NCBI GenBank assembly: GCA_937950325.1
Contig: CALFDJ010000016.1
Coordinates: 5,826 to 69,825 of the forward strand
DNA: 64,000 nucleotides
Reading direction: 5' to 3'
Source of the DNA: an uncultured Collinsella sp.
GTDB taxonomy: Bacteria; Actinomycetota; Coriobacteriia; Coriobacteriales; Coriobacteriaceae
Below the pieces are notes generated by a model that saw only the letters and a list, made by a program, of their open reading frames with translations, was not told the DNA's origin and did not search any database. The position numbers were made by a program, and so were the translations under genes. Each line of letters begins with the position of its first letter. Within the stretch, counting starts at the first letter, position 1. Positions 42,201-51,959 of this stretch are shown piece by piece.

Positions 42201-45200
42201 ACCAACAATGCCGACGGCAAGATCGTGATGGATTCCGTCACCTACACCGCGGCTGGCGAGCACACCTACATGCTGCGCGAGACCAAGGCCGGCGCCACCG
42301 AAAACGGCATTACCTACAGCACCTCTGAGTACACTATCGTGACCATCGTCAAGGACAACGGCGACGGCGCCCTTAGCGTGGAGCACAAGCTGCAGAACGC
42401 CGACGAGGCGATCTTCGAGAATACCTACACGGTGGCCCCCAAGAGCTCCAGTGTCACCGACCAGATCACCGCGACCAAGTTCCTGACCGGGCGCGACCTC
42501 AAGGAAGGCGAGTTCTCCTTCGAGCTCGTCGAGGGTAACGATGTCGTCGCCACCGGCAAGAACGACGCCCGCGGCAAGATCACGATGAGCCCCATCGAGT
42601 ACACCGCTGCCGGCAAGCACACCTACACGCTGCGCGAGGTCCCGGGCGACGCCGGCAACGGCATCACCTACGACGGCAAGACCTACACCATCGAGACGAC
42701 CGTCACCGACAACGGCAAGGGTGAGCTCGTGGTAAAGCATGAGCTGAATGGAGCCGACGAGGCGAAGTTCAACAACAGCTACAAGCCGAATCCTGGCGAG
42801 TTCAGTGTCACCGACCAGGTCACCGCGACCAAGTTCCTGACCGGGCGCGACCTCAAGGACGGCGAGTTCTCCTTCGAGCTCGTCGAGGGCGAGGGCGAGG
42901 ACGCCAAGGTCGTCGCCACCGGCACCAACAATGCCGAAGGCAACATCACGATGAACGCCGTGAAGTACACCGAGGCCGGCAAGCATACCTACACGCTGCG
43001 CGAGGTCAACGGCGGAACCACCAGCAAGGGCATCACGTACGGCGACGCCAAGTACACCATCGAGACCACCATTACCGACAAGGGCGATGGCACGCTCAAG
43101 GCTGAGCATGTCCTGAAGGACGCCACGGCTGCGACCTTCAAGAACACCTACAGCGTGACCCCGCTCGATGCAGAGCTCGACTTTGGCCTGAGCAAGGCTG
43201 TCGATGGTCGCGCTTGGACGGACTCCGACGAGTTCAGCTTTACCATTACCGCCGCCGAGGGCACCCCGCTGCCCGACCCCGCGACCGTGACCGTGAGCAA
43301 GAAGGACGCGAAGGACGGCATCGCCGCCATCAAGTTCGGCAAGATTCGCTACACGGCTGCCGGAACCTACAAGTACGAGATCCGCGAGAACGCGGGCAAC
43401 GCGGCCGGCATGACGTATGACGGGCATGTTGCGACCGCTGAAGTAATCGTGACTGAGGACGGCGAGGGCAAGCTGCTCGCCAGCGTCACCAAGAAGGAAA
43501 ACGGCCGCTTCACCAACACGTACCGCTCCGAGCTCGACTACGCCGCGGCCGGCGGCCTCAAGCTCAGCAAGAGCCTCTCCGGACGTCCCATGACCGAGGG
43601 CCTGTTCACCTTTACCGTGACGCCCGCCGACGAGGCTTCGGCCAAGGCGCTCGGCCTGCTGCCCGGCGCCAACAACTTCAAGTCCCCTGCGACGGCAGAG
43701 GCAACGGTCGGTCTGATTGACATTCTGGCGGGCCATGAGGTCAAGTTCACGCAGGCTGACGCCGGCAAGACCTTTGCGTACACCGTGTCCGAGAAGAACG
43801 ACGGCAAGCCCGGTTACACCTACGATGACGCCGAGCGCACCGTGACGATCGCCATTGCCGATGACGGCGCCGGCACGCTCACCGCCACGACGACCGTCTC
43901 CGGCGGTCCCGAGGGCACGCTGGTGACCGAGTACAAGACCGGCGCGGCTGCGGTCGAGAGCGCCGTGGTCCCGTTCGTCAATAGCTATAGTGCGACGACT
44001 AACACGCCTGGTGGCACCGCTGCTCAGGTCGTTGCCGCCAAGACCCTGACCGGTCGCCCGATGGTTGACGGCGAGTTCTGGTTCGGCATTGCCTATCAGG
44101 GTGAGCTTGTGGGTTACGAAAACCTCAAGCCCAATATCGGCGGGCATGTGAGCTTTGATGCGCTGCACTACGACACCAAGATGCTTGCTAATCTTGAGGC
44201 GGCAGGGCTTGCCCATCGCACTGACAAGGACGGTAAGCTCGTTTGGACCATTAACTACATTGCCTACGAAGCTATAAACGGGCTGCCGAATGGCGTTTCC
44301 GCTACAACGTGGTACTTTGGCTTTAAGGTCATCGTCGTCGACAACGGCGACGGCACCCTGACGGCAACGGTCGACTACGGTGGCGTCGAGCCCTTGTTCG
44401 AGAACGTCTACGGCGCCGATGCCGTTGACGCTGCGCTCGCCGGCACCAAGAAGCTCCAGGCTGCCGAGGGCCTGACCCCGGCCGACATCACGGGCAAGTT
44501 CACCTTTACCGTGACTGCCGACGAAGCGGGCGCCCCGATGCCCGAGCGCGCGACCGCAACCAACGACGAGGTCGGCAACGTGGACTTTGGCAAGATCCAC
44601 TTTACGCTCGAGGACCTCAACCGCGCCCTGGGCGTGACGGACGATGCGACCGATAAGGCCGAGGCAGACGAAGCTGACGAGGCTGAGGCCGACGAGGCAG
44701 AGGCTGAAGAGGCCGACGCCGACGCTGATGCCAACGCCGACGAGCCCAGCGACGAGTCCGAGCCCGCAGATCCCGCTGCCCCGCGCTCGCACACCTTTAC
44801 CTACACGGTGGCCGAGTCCGGTAGCGCCCCTGGCGTGACCAACGACACCAACGCCACGCGCAAGGTTTCCTACACCGTGACCGATGACGGTGCCGGACAT
44901 CTGATCGTCAAGCGCGACGGCGGCGACGGTGCGGCCTTTACGTTCACCAACACGTACGGCGTGGCACCTACCGATTCTTCCGTGACCGATCAGGTCAAGA
45001 CGGTTAAGCGTCTGACCGGCCGCGACCTTGCAGCTGGCGAGTTCACGTTTGAGCTGCTCGAGGACGGCGTGACTGTCGCTAGTGGCACCAACGACGCCAA
45101 CGGTAACGTTACGCTGAGCCCGATCCGCTACGAGGCGCCCGGTACGCACACGTACACGCTGCGCGAGGCTTGCCCCAACGCGCTCGGCCTGTACAAGGGC

Positions 45201-45857
45201 GTCACCTATGACGGCACGACCTACACCGTCGTGACCACCGTTTCCGACAACGGCGACGGCACGCTGACCGCGACGCACAAGCTCGAGGGAACCACCGAGT
45301 CGGCTGGCTTTACCAACAAGTATCACGCCATGCCCACGCAGGTTTCCATCGGCGCCATCAAGGTGCTCGAGGGACGCGAGCTCAAGAAGGACGAGTTTAG
45401 CTTTAAGCTCGTTGGCGAGGACATCGAGTCTACGGTTACCAACGATGCCGACGGCAAGATCAACTTCGACAAGTTCGAGTACGACGAGCCCGGTACGTAC
45501 GTCTACACCATCAGCGAGGTCAAGGGCGACGAGGCCGGTATGACCTACGACAAGTCCGTCTTTACCGCGACCGTCAACGTGGTCGACGACGGCGAGGGCA
45601 ACCTCAAGGCGAACGTTGCCTTTACCAAGGGCGACAAGAGCGTCGAGGGTATCGTGTTCAACAACACGTACAAGAAGCCCGAGACGCCCGTGCCGACGCC
45701 CGATCCCGGCACGCCCAAGACCGTGACGAACATCGTTAAGACGGTCAAGGGTTTCCTGCCCGCCACAGGCGACCAGCAGGCTGCCGCTCTGCTTATGGCA
45801 TTTGTCATCGCCACGGCCGGCGTCGGAGCCCTGGTCTGGGGTATCCGTAAGCGCTAG
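39279..45857 (+). pseudogene. Giant LPATG-anchored VWA/isopeptide-repeat surface protein with an in-frame TGA
   Basis: Without the stop this frame codes for about 2192 residues. It has a signal peptide (1-30), then a VWA domain with the metal-site motif DIVMVLDASGSM near 122. The TGA at 39678-39680 follows MDDPMGG; the same frame resumes at once with DRTKRIDALKNAANSF, so there is no frameshift. An ATG at 39837 opens the remaining 2006 codons but has no ribosome site. About 11 domains of roughly 110 residues follow, like streptococcal pilin isopeptide domains (TATKxLTGRDLKxGEFSFELVEG...HTYTLRE), several nearly identical. Domain 9 carries an acidic Asp/Glu/Ala insert. The end has LPATGD, a membrane helix and RKR. 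AGAAGGGAG supports the start. Confidence 0.82.
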
Positions 45858-45870
45858 GCACGCTGGCAGC

Positions 45871-45894
45871 GCCCGGGGCCAAAAGGCCCCGGGC
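45871..45894. terminator. Perfect GC hairpin after the surface-protein gene
   Basis: GCCCGGGGCC-AAAA-GGCCCCGGGC, 14 bases after the stop; no T-run. Confidence 0.6.
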
Positions 45895-45932
45895 GGCCGG
45901 CAGGGCTAAATTCCGACCTACTCCTACCCCCA

Positions 45933-45974
45933 GCCGCCACGGAGGCATCTCCCTCCTCCGTGGCGGCGCTTTTA
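45933..45974 (+). terminator. Intrinsic terminator of the surface-protein gene
   Basis: A perfect 13-bp stem (45933-45945 with 45955-45967), nine-base loop, then GCTTTT. Confidence 0.85.
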
Positions 45975-45987
45975 TGCGCCGGGGGCG

Positions 45988-46149
45988 CGCCACGAAACCG
46001 GCCCATCTACTACGTTTAGCCCCTTACCCCCAACCATGCCAAAAAACGCGAAAACAAAACCGCAGGTAGAACGCCTGTGGTTTTGTTCAAAACGAAGGTA
46101 TGGTCAGGGGTATCGCGTCAAACGTAGTAGATGGGCCGGTTTCGTGGCG
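45988..46149. repeat. Large palindromic element, copy 2 (different arms, same core)
   Basis: Exact 30-bp arms at 45988-46017 and 46120-46149. The arm sequence differs from copies 1 and 3, yet the interior again has AACCATGCC, AAAACAAAACCGCAGGTAGA and GGTATGG in the same order. Confidence 0.92.
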
Positions 46150-46160
46150 AGCGGTTCCGG

Positions 46161-46197
46161 CTGATCCCTTGGGGACGGAGGAAAACGGATCATTTTG
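46161..46197 (+). terminator. Terminator-like hairpin following palindromic element copy 2
   Basis: TGATCC at 46162-46167 pairs with GGATCA at 46187-46192, followed by TTTT; GGACGGAGGAAA lies between, as at 39066. Confidence 0.55.
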
Positions 46198-46240
46198 GTC
46201 CCGCGAGGCTGGCGGAGGCACTCGTCCAGGGCCGCCCGAA

Positions 46241-46394
46241 CAAAACTATGCCGGTTTACGGGGCTGAGTTACGAGTCTCCAACCATGCCGATATTCGTGA
46301 AAATAAAACCGCAGGTAGACGAGCCGTCATTTTGCAGAAAACGCGGGTATGGATGGGGGTCCTGAGTTTGGCCCCGTAAACCGGCATAGTTTTG
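46241..46394. repeat. Large palindromic element, copy 3
   Basis: Exact 24-bp arms at 46241-46264 and 46371-46394. They equal those of copy 1 except for one base, and the opposite arm carries the matching change, so pairing is kept. The core AAAACCGCAGGTAGA and the GGTATGG motif are present. Confidence 0.92.
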
Positions 46395-46454
46395 AAATGG
46401 CCTTAAATCGGTAGCAGCCATTTTGCTATGCCGGAACGGTCGGTCTTCGGGCAA

Positions 46455-47084
46455 CTACCCTCGCAGGTAGGCGATAGCGATCTGCGTGCGGTTGCGCAGG
46501 CCCATCTTTGCCAGGATTGAGCTGATGTGGTTGCGCACGGTGCCTTCGCCCATGTAGGCGGTGGCGGCGATCTCTTTGTTGTCGAGGCCGCGGGCGATGA
46601 GTTCGGCGACTTCGAACTCGCGGTCGGTCAGGCTGGCGAAGGCTGCGGGCCGGCGGGGCGTGCCCGCCTCGACGTCCGTTCCGTCAAAATCGATGTCCTC
46701 GATCGCCTTGCCCTCGAGCACGCGCTTGCCAGCCATGACCTGCGCCAACGCTGGTGGAATGGCGGCGACATCGGTTTTAATCAGGTAGCCGCGGGCGCCC
46801 AGTTTAAGCACCGACACAATGTACTCGTCATCCGAGAATGTCGTCAAAAACACCACGCGTGCCGTGGGTTCGTGCTCAAGGATCTCGCGTGCCGCCGATA
46901 GGCCGTCGCGTTCCGGCATCTGAATGTCGAGCAGCGCGATATCGGGTGCGTGTTCGGCATAGAGCGAAACCGCGTCGTTGCCGTTGGCGCCGGTACCCAC
47001 TACCTCGATCTGCGGCTGGGCGCCCAGGATAATCTTGAGCGAATCGACCACTAAGCGGTCGTCGTCGACAACGATGAGCCTCAT
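46455..47084 (-). CDS. NarL/LuxR-family response regulator
   Basis: A 209-residue DNA-binding regulator. The receiver domain has the acidic pocket VVDDD and the phosphorylated Asp53 in ALLDIQMPERDG, with the conserved Thr and Lys (VVFLTTFS, GYLIKTD). The C-terminal LuxR-type helix-turn-helix is LTDREFEVAELIARGLDNKEIAA...GTVRNHISSILAKMGL. It overlaps the kinase gene by four bases (ATGA), so the two are made together. The ABC-2 exporter is transcribed divergently next to the pair and is the likely target. Confidence 0.94.
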   Translation of the reverse strand: MRLIVVDDDRLVVDSLKIILGAQPQIEVVGTGANGNDAVSLYAEHAPDIALLDIQMPERDGLSAAREILEHEPTARVVFLTTFSDDEYIVSVLKLGARGYLIKTDVAAIPPALAQVMAGKRVLEGKAIEDIDFDGTDVEAGTPRRPAAFASLTDREFEVAELIARGLDNKEIAATAYMGEGTVRNHISSILAKMGLRNRTQIAIAYLRG

Positions 47085-48226
47085 CGGTCCTCATCTCCTT
47101 GCTGTTTGGGGACGGTGGCAAACACGCGCCAGCCGGGGGCGCCGGCGCGCAGGCCGGCGGTGAAGGTTCCGCCAAGCGCCTCGACGCGCTCGCGCATGGA
47201 GGCGAGCCCCATGCCTTCTACGACGTTGCTGCTGCTCGCCGGGGTCGCGTCCGCGCCATCATCGGTAACGATGAGCTGGTAAAACGACGGATGCTCCATG
47301 CATCGTACGGTGACGGTCTGGGCGCAAGCGTGGCGCATGGCGTTGGAAAGCGCCTCGCGCAGGACCGCCGCAAAACAGTTGGCGACGTTTGCGGGTGCAT
47401 GCTCGGCCAAAACTTCAAGCTCAATCTGCGGGCCGCCGTCCGAGCGCGCGCCTTCAACAATGCGTTCGAGCTGCACGGAAAGGTCGACGGCGTTGTCGTT
47501 GAGCGCGTGGACGCTGGTGCGCACAAGCTGGAGCGCCTCGTCAACCGTGCGTTTGACGTCGGCGAAATCGGCGGCAACCCTGGGCTCGTCGGCGTGGACC
47601 ACGCGTAGGGCTTCGGCCTGCAGTGAGGCGCGCGTGAGCTGGTGCCCGACGTTATCGTGGATCTCGCGCGCGATGCGGGCGCGTTCGGCGAGCGTCGCGA
47701 GCTCGACTTCGTAGTCCTGGCGGTCGGCAAGGTCACGGTTGCGCGCTTCGAGCGCGAGGGCTCGTTCTTGCAGCTCGTCGCGGGTACGGCGCATGCGCTG
47801 CTGTTCGCGCTCCAACTGGGCGGTACGTAGCGATAGCAAGGTGGCGGCAACCGAAAGGATAGCGGTCAGCAGGAGCGTTCGGGTGGTGAGCGCGCCGCCG
47901 CGAAGGTCCGCGGCAAGCGCGCAGACAAACACGGCGCCAATCGCCAGCGCGGGCCAGATGCGTTCACGGCGCACGCGTCGCGCGATGTCATAGAGGGCGA
48001 GAGGCGCAAACGGCACAAACGTCGGCACGAAGACAGCCGCGATGATGTAAGCGTAACTTGCGGTCTCGCTTGCGTGGCGTGTGCGTTCCCCCTGTACGAC
48101 CTCGGCCAGCGAGGTGGCAATAACGCCAAGGCAAAACGCCGCGACCAGGCGAGCGTCCACAGCAAGGCCCATGGCGGCCGCAATGCAGCACGCCAGCACG
48201 ATCGATTTGTCGAAAAGCCTGTTCAT
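47081..48226 (-). CDS. Sensor histidine kinase (NarL-partner, HisKA_3 family)
   Basis: A 381-residue membrane kinase. The first 130 residues hold about four to five hydrophobic helices with almost no extracellular domain, suggesting intramembrane or transporter-linked sensing. A coiled coil follows (about 140-180), then the phospho-acceptor histidine in ERARIAREIHDNVGHQL, and an HATPase domain with REALSNAMRHA and GMGLASMRERVEALGG. The start at 48226 lacks a ribosome site; a TACAAT box on the minus strand (48238-48233) ends only six bases upstream, so the transcript may be leaderless. Confidence 0.92.
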   Translation of the reverse strand: MNRLFDKSIVLACCIAAAMGLAVDARLVAAFCLGVIATSLAEVVQGERTRHASETASYAYIIAAVFVPTFVPFAPLALYDIARRVRRERIWPALAIGAVFVCALAADLRGGALTTRTLLLTAILSVAATLLSLRTAQLEREQQRMRRTRDELQERALALEARNRDLADRQDYEVELATLAERARIAREIHDNVGHQLTRASLQAEALRVVHADEPRVAADFADVKRTVDEALQLVRTSVHALNDNAVDLSVQLERIVEGARSDGGPQIELEVLAEHAPANVANCFAAVLREALSNAMRHACAQTVTVRCMEHPSFYQLIVTDDGADATPASSSNVVEGMGLASMRERVEALGGTFTAGLRAGAPGWRVFATVPKQQGDEDR

Positions 48227-48423
48227 ACGGGTATTGTACGCGAACCCGCGCGTGGTGGAGGAGCCGCCTGCGCAACCGTGACATTCCTCCCGTGCGGCAA
48301 AGCGGGGACGTCGGCGGGCCGCACGGCCAAGCCCCGCACTCGTGACAAAGCTCACTGGCGTGCGCCGGCGGCTCCTGCGATGATGCAATCGTACCGGGCC
48401 GCAATCAACGGAAGGGCCGCCTC

Positions 48424-49362
48424 ATGACAGACATCGTCCACGTCGAAAACCTCGTCAAGCGCTATGACGACCTTATTGCGCTCGACCACTTTAACCTGAG
48501 CATCGCCACCGGCGAGATCTTTGGCCTGCTCGGACCCAACGGTTCGGGCAAGACTACGTCCATCAACTGTATCCTGCAGCTGCTTGCCTACGACAAAGGC
48601 ACCATCGAGCTGTTCGGCGAACCCATGACGCCCGCCCGCTACGACCTCAAGCGCCGCATCGGCGTGGTGCCGCAGCAGGTGGCGGTGTTCGACGAGCTTA
48701 CGGTGCGCGAGAACATCGACTATTTCTGCAGCCTCTACGTCAACGACCGCAAACGCCGTCGCGCGCTGGTCGACGAAGCTATCGACTTTGTGGGCTTGGG
48801 CGACTTTACCAAGTTTCGCCCCGGCAAGCTCTCGGGCGGCCTGGCGCGTCGCCTCAACATTGCCTGCGGCATTGCGCACAAGCCCGAGCTCATCTTCTTT
48901 GACGAGCCCACGGTGGCAGTCGACCCGCAGAGTCGCAACGCCATTCTGGAGGGCATCTGCCACTTGCGCGACGAGGGCGCCACGGTGGTGTATACCAGCC
49001 ATTACATGGAGGAAGTCGAGCAGATTTGCAGCCGCATCATGATCATGGACGGCGGACGTGTGCTGGCGCAGGGCACCAACGACGAGCTCAAGCGCATGAT
49101 TCAGATGGGCGAGCGCGTGACCGTCGAGGTCGGCGCCGTCGAGCCCTCCACGGTCGAGCGGCTGCGCGCCCTCGAGCATGTGCTTTCGGTTGAGCTCTCC
49201 GGCGGCAAGCTCATCTGCACCTGCGAAGCGAGCCCGCACAATTTGGTCGACATCCTCGACACGCTGCGCGCTGCCGACGTTGCGCTCGGCCGCGTGTGGA
49301 GCGAGCCGCCGACCCTCAACGACGTGTTCCTCGAGATCACCGGCCGCGAGCTGCGCGACTAG
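48424..49362 (+). CDS. ABC-2 type exporter ATP-binding protein
   Basis: A 312-residue ATPase of the CcmA/DrrA type. Motifs: GLLGPNGSGKTTSINCI near 38, VPQQVAVFDELTVREN, LSGGLARRLNIACGIAHKPELIFFDEPTVAVDPQSRN, and VVYTSHYMEEVEQIC. The C-terminal 80 residues form the extra domain typical of this class. It powers export by the two permeases that follow. It is transcribed away from the kinase/regulator pair, with 197 bases between. Confidence 0.95.
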   Translation: MTDIVHVENLVKRYDDLIALDHFNLSIATGEIFGLLGPNGSGKTTSINCILQLLAYDKGTIELFGEPMTPARYDLKRRIGVVPQQVAVFDELTVRENIDYFCSLYVNDRKRRRALVDEAIDFVGLGDFTKFRPGKLSGGLARRLNIACGIAHKPELIFFDEPTVAVDPQSRNAILEGICHLRDEGATVVYTSHYMEEVEQICSRIMIMDGGRVLAQGTNDELKRMIQMGERVTVEVGAVEPSTVERLRALEHVLSVELSGGKLICTCEASPHNLVDILDTLRAADVALGRVWSEPPTLNDVFLEITGRELRD

Positions 49363-49371
49363 GGGGCAGCC

Positions 49372-50559
49372 ATGTTCAACACCATCATCACCACGCTCAA
49401 GACGCTGCTGCGCCGGCCGAGTACGTGGGTCTGGGGCGCGGTCTTCCCCATCGCGCTTTCCACGATGTTCATGTTTATGTTTGCGAATCTGAGTTCCGAC
49501 GGCACGGTCGACCCGGTGCCGGTGGCCGTCGTGTCGGACGAGGCCTGGGACGCCTCGACCTTTAAGGACGTGGCGACGTCGCTTGCCAAGGAAGGCGACG
49601 ACCGGCTGCTCGATGTGAGCGAGTACGAAGACTTGGCTGCCGCGCGCAAAGCGCTCAAGGCCGGCGAAGTCGCGGGCATTTACACGGTGGATACCGCGGG
49701 CACGCCCAAACTCACGCTGCTATCGAGTTATGGCAGCTCACGTGCGAGTACGGTGCTCACCGATCGCAGCATCCTGGAGACGGTGGCAAGCTCGTATACA
49801 CAAAATGCCGAGCTCATGTCCCAGATTGCCCAGGACAACCCGGCGGCACTCGCCGACCCCGAGGCGGTTGCGCGCGCCCTGTCGCTCGAGGGCGGCACCC
49901 GTCGCGTGAGCCTTACGCGCACCACGCCCGACGGTACGGTCATCTACTATTACGCGCTTTTTGGCCTGGTCGCGATGATGTCTGCCGAGTTTGCCGCCTT
50001 GAGCGTCGTCGATTTGCAGCCCAATCTGTCGGGCCTTGGCGCGCGTCGCTGCGTGGGCGGTCTTTCCAAGACGGCGTCGCTGGCCGGCATCTTCGTCGGC
50101 TCGTGGCTGGTTTCCTTCGCCTCGATGGTGATCGCAATCGGCTACGTGCGCCTGGTCGTGGGCGTCGACTTTGGCGGGCGCGAGGGGCTGTGCCTCGCGG
50201 GCGGCGCCGCTTCCGCGCTTGCCGCCACGGGCCTGGGACTCTTTGTGGGCACGCTTCCCGTTAAGGGCGGCAAGGCGTCCAAGTCCGGCATCCTCACGGG
50301 CTTTGCTACCACGTGCGCCCTGTTCGCTGGCCTCTATGGCGAGCCGGCGATGGCGCTTGCCGACGACGTCGCCCGCGCCTGCCCGGCCGAGTGCTGGCTC
50401 AATCCCGTCAAGCTTATCTGCGACATGTTCAACCGCCTGTATTTCTTTGAGGACCTGGGACCTTTTGCCGTTCGCGCCGGCGCGCTGGTCCTTATGGCGC
50501 TGCTGTTCGTTGCCGCCGCCACGCTGATCTTTGGAAGGAGCCGCTATGAGCACCTTTAA
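49372..50559 (+). CDS. ABC-2 type permease, first subunit
   Basis: A 395-residue membrane protein. One helix lies near the start (about 20-40), then an outside domain of about 150 residues (VDPVPVAVVSDEAWDASTF...), then about five helices in the last 200 residues, the usual ABC2_membrane_3 plan. It starts nine bases after the ATPase gene and overlaps the second permease by 14 bases. The exported compound is unknown; such exporters often move lipids, peptides or drugs. Confidence 0.9.
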   Translation: MFNTIITTLKTLLRRPSTWVWGAVFPIALSTMFMFMFANLSSDGTVDPVPVAVVSDEAWDASTFKDVATSLAKEGDDRLLDVSEYEDLAAARKALKAGEVAGIYTVDTAGTPKLTLLSSYGSSRASTVLTDRSILETVASSYTQNAELMSQIAQDNPAALADPEAVARALSLEGGTRRVSLTRTTPDGTVIYYYALFGLVAMMSAEFAALSVVDLQPNLSGLGARRCVGGLSKTASLAGIFVGSWLVSFASMVIAIGYVRLVVGVDFGGREGLCLAGGAASALAATGLGLFVGTLPVKGGKASKSGILTGFATTCALFAGLYGEPAMALADDVARACPAECWLNPVKLICDMFNRLYFFEDLGPFAVRAGALVLMALLFVAAATLIFGRSRYEHL

Positions 50560-51751
50560 GACCGCGCTTCGCATGGCGCTGGCACACCCGTTCTACCTGC
50601 TCATCTACACGGTGTTCATCTCGCTCATGGGCGTATTCATCGCGGCATCGGTGAGCTGGAACTCGTCGCAGCTCACCGAGTACAAGCCCTACGACGCCAA
50701 CGTGATCGTGGTCGACCGCGATGGCAGTGATCTTTCACGTGCGCTCACCAAGCACCTAGGTTCGCGGTTTGACCTGGTCACGGGCGTCGGCGATGACACG
50801 TACGACCTTGCGGACGCGCTCTCCAAGAGCAACAGCGCCAAGGGCAGCGCCGACTGCGTGTTCTTTATCCCGGAGGGGTTCGAGGACGACCTGGTCGCGG
50901 CTGCCCGCGCGGGGGAGTCCCTGCCCAAGCTCGATGTGACCTACGGTGCCGGCACCATGGCGGCGGCGCTTTCGTCTGCCGAGGCTTCGCGTTGGATCTC
51001 GCTCGCGGGCGCTGCAGCCGCACTTGAGCCCACTGCCTCCAACGGCGACGTTGCCAAGGCCGCCGAACATGCCGCTGCAAAGCGCGCGGAGGTCCAGATC
51101 GAGCGGGTCAAGGTCGACTCGGCTGCTGCCGCCACGCTCGAGTCGTACTTCAACTTTGGCGCGTACGCGATTATCTCGTCGGTCATCGTATCGGTGGGGT
51201 TGGTGTTCTCGGGCATGAACGAGCCCGAGCGCGTGCGTCGTATGGATGCCGGCCCAATCTCCGAGCGCCAACGTTCGCTTGCCGTGTTTGCCGCCGCCGC
51301 CGTGCTCACCGTCTGCATCTGGTTTGTGTCGAGCATGATGGGCGTCGTGGGCTTTGCCGGCGCGGTCGCCGAGGTCGGCGTGGGCCGTGTGTGCCTGGCA
51401 CTGGCGGCGACGTTTGCCCTGGCGTGCACGCCGCTGGCCGTTGGCTTTGCCCTTTCGAGCCTGGGTGCGCGCGAGGAGCTGCTCAATGGCGTGGGCAACC
51501 TGCTCGGCATGCTCATGACGTTTTTGGGCGGCGCTTGGATGCCGCTGTCGCTGATGGGCCCGGCCGTGCAGACCGTGGCGCACTTTGTGCCGACATATTG
51601 GGTGAACGACGCGATCGGCAAGGCGCTCGCCGCGGACCTGACGTCCACCGTGCTGGGCGACATCGCTTGCGATCTGGGCGTCACAGTGCTCTTTGCCGCG
51701 GCCATCGCCGCCGTAGGCCTAGCCCTCGCCCACAACAAATCCCACGCCTAG
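50546..51751 (+). CDS. ABC-2 type permease, second subunit
   Basis: A 401-residue protein with the same plan as its neighbour: helix near 15-40 (FYLLIYTVFISLMGVFIAAS), a long outside domain, then about six helices from about 210 on. The two permeases are paralogues and probably form a heterodimer. GGAAGGAG five bases before ATG 50546 supports this start over a TTG further upstream. It ends the exporter operon; a dispersed repeat follows. Confidence 0.9.
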   Translation: MSTFKTALRMALAHPFYLLIYTVFISLMGVFIAASVSWNSSQLTEYKPYDANVIVVDRDGSDLSRALTKHLGSRFDLVTGVGDDTYDLADALSKSNSAKGSADCVFFIPEGFEDDLVAAARAGESLPKLDVTYGAGTMAAALSSAEASRWISLAGAAAALEPTASNGDVAKAAEHAAAKRAEVQIERVKVDSAAAATLESYFNFGAYAIISSVIVSVGLVFSGMNEPERVRRMDAGPISERQRSLAVFAAAAVLTVCIWFVSSMMGVVGFAGAVAEVGVGRVCLALAATFALACTPLAVGFALSSLGAREELLNGVGNLLGMLMTFLGGAWMPLSLMGPAVQTVAHFVPTYWVNDAIGKALAADLTSTVLGDIACDLGVTVLFAAAIAAVGLALAHNKSHA

Positions 51752-51759
51752 ACACCTAC

Positions 51760-51874
51760 TCATTGGGGACAGACTTAAATGACTAGCCATCGGGGGCAGA
51801 TAAGGAGCGTCCCCAACTGCCGGGTGGCGAAAGAGCGTCCCTTGTGACTGGTCATTTAAGAACGTCCCCAATGA
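51760..51874. repeat. Inverted repeats of the GGGGACAG family
   Basis: The arms at 51760-51786 and 51848-51874 are largely complementary (TCATTGGGGACAGACTTAAA against TTTAAGAACGTCCCCAATGA). Between them lies CGTCCCCAACTGCCGG, the module also seen at 8413 and 55416. Confidence 0.8.
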
Positions 51875-51959
51875 CTAGTCTGAAACAAATCCCCACTCTC
51901 GCCCCAAAATAGTTCGCCAAGGTTTACTATTACGCTCATAAAGTAGTACGAGGCTAACA

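Noticed and set aside
40998..45326. A 1442-codon open frame on the minus strand opposite the surface-protein gene
   Set aside because: It mirrors the repeated GC-rich codons of the true gene. It has no ribosome site or recognisable domain, and the plus strand codes clear isopeptide domains and an LPATG end.
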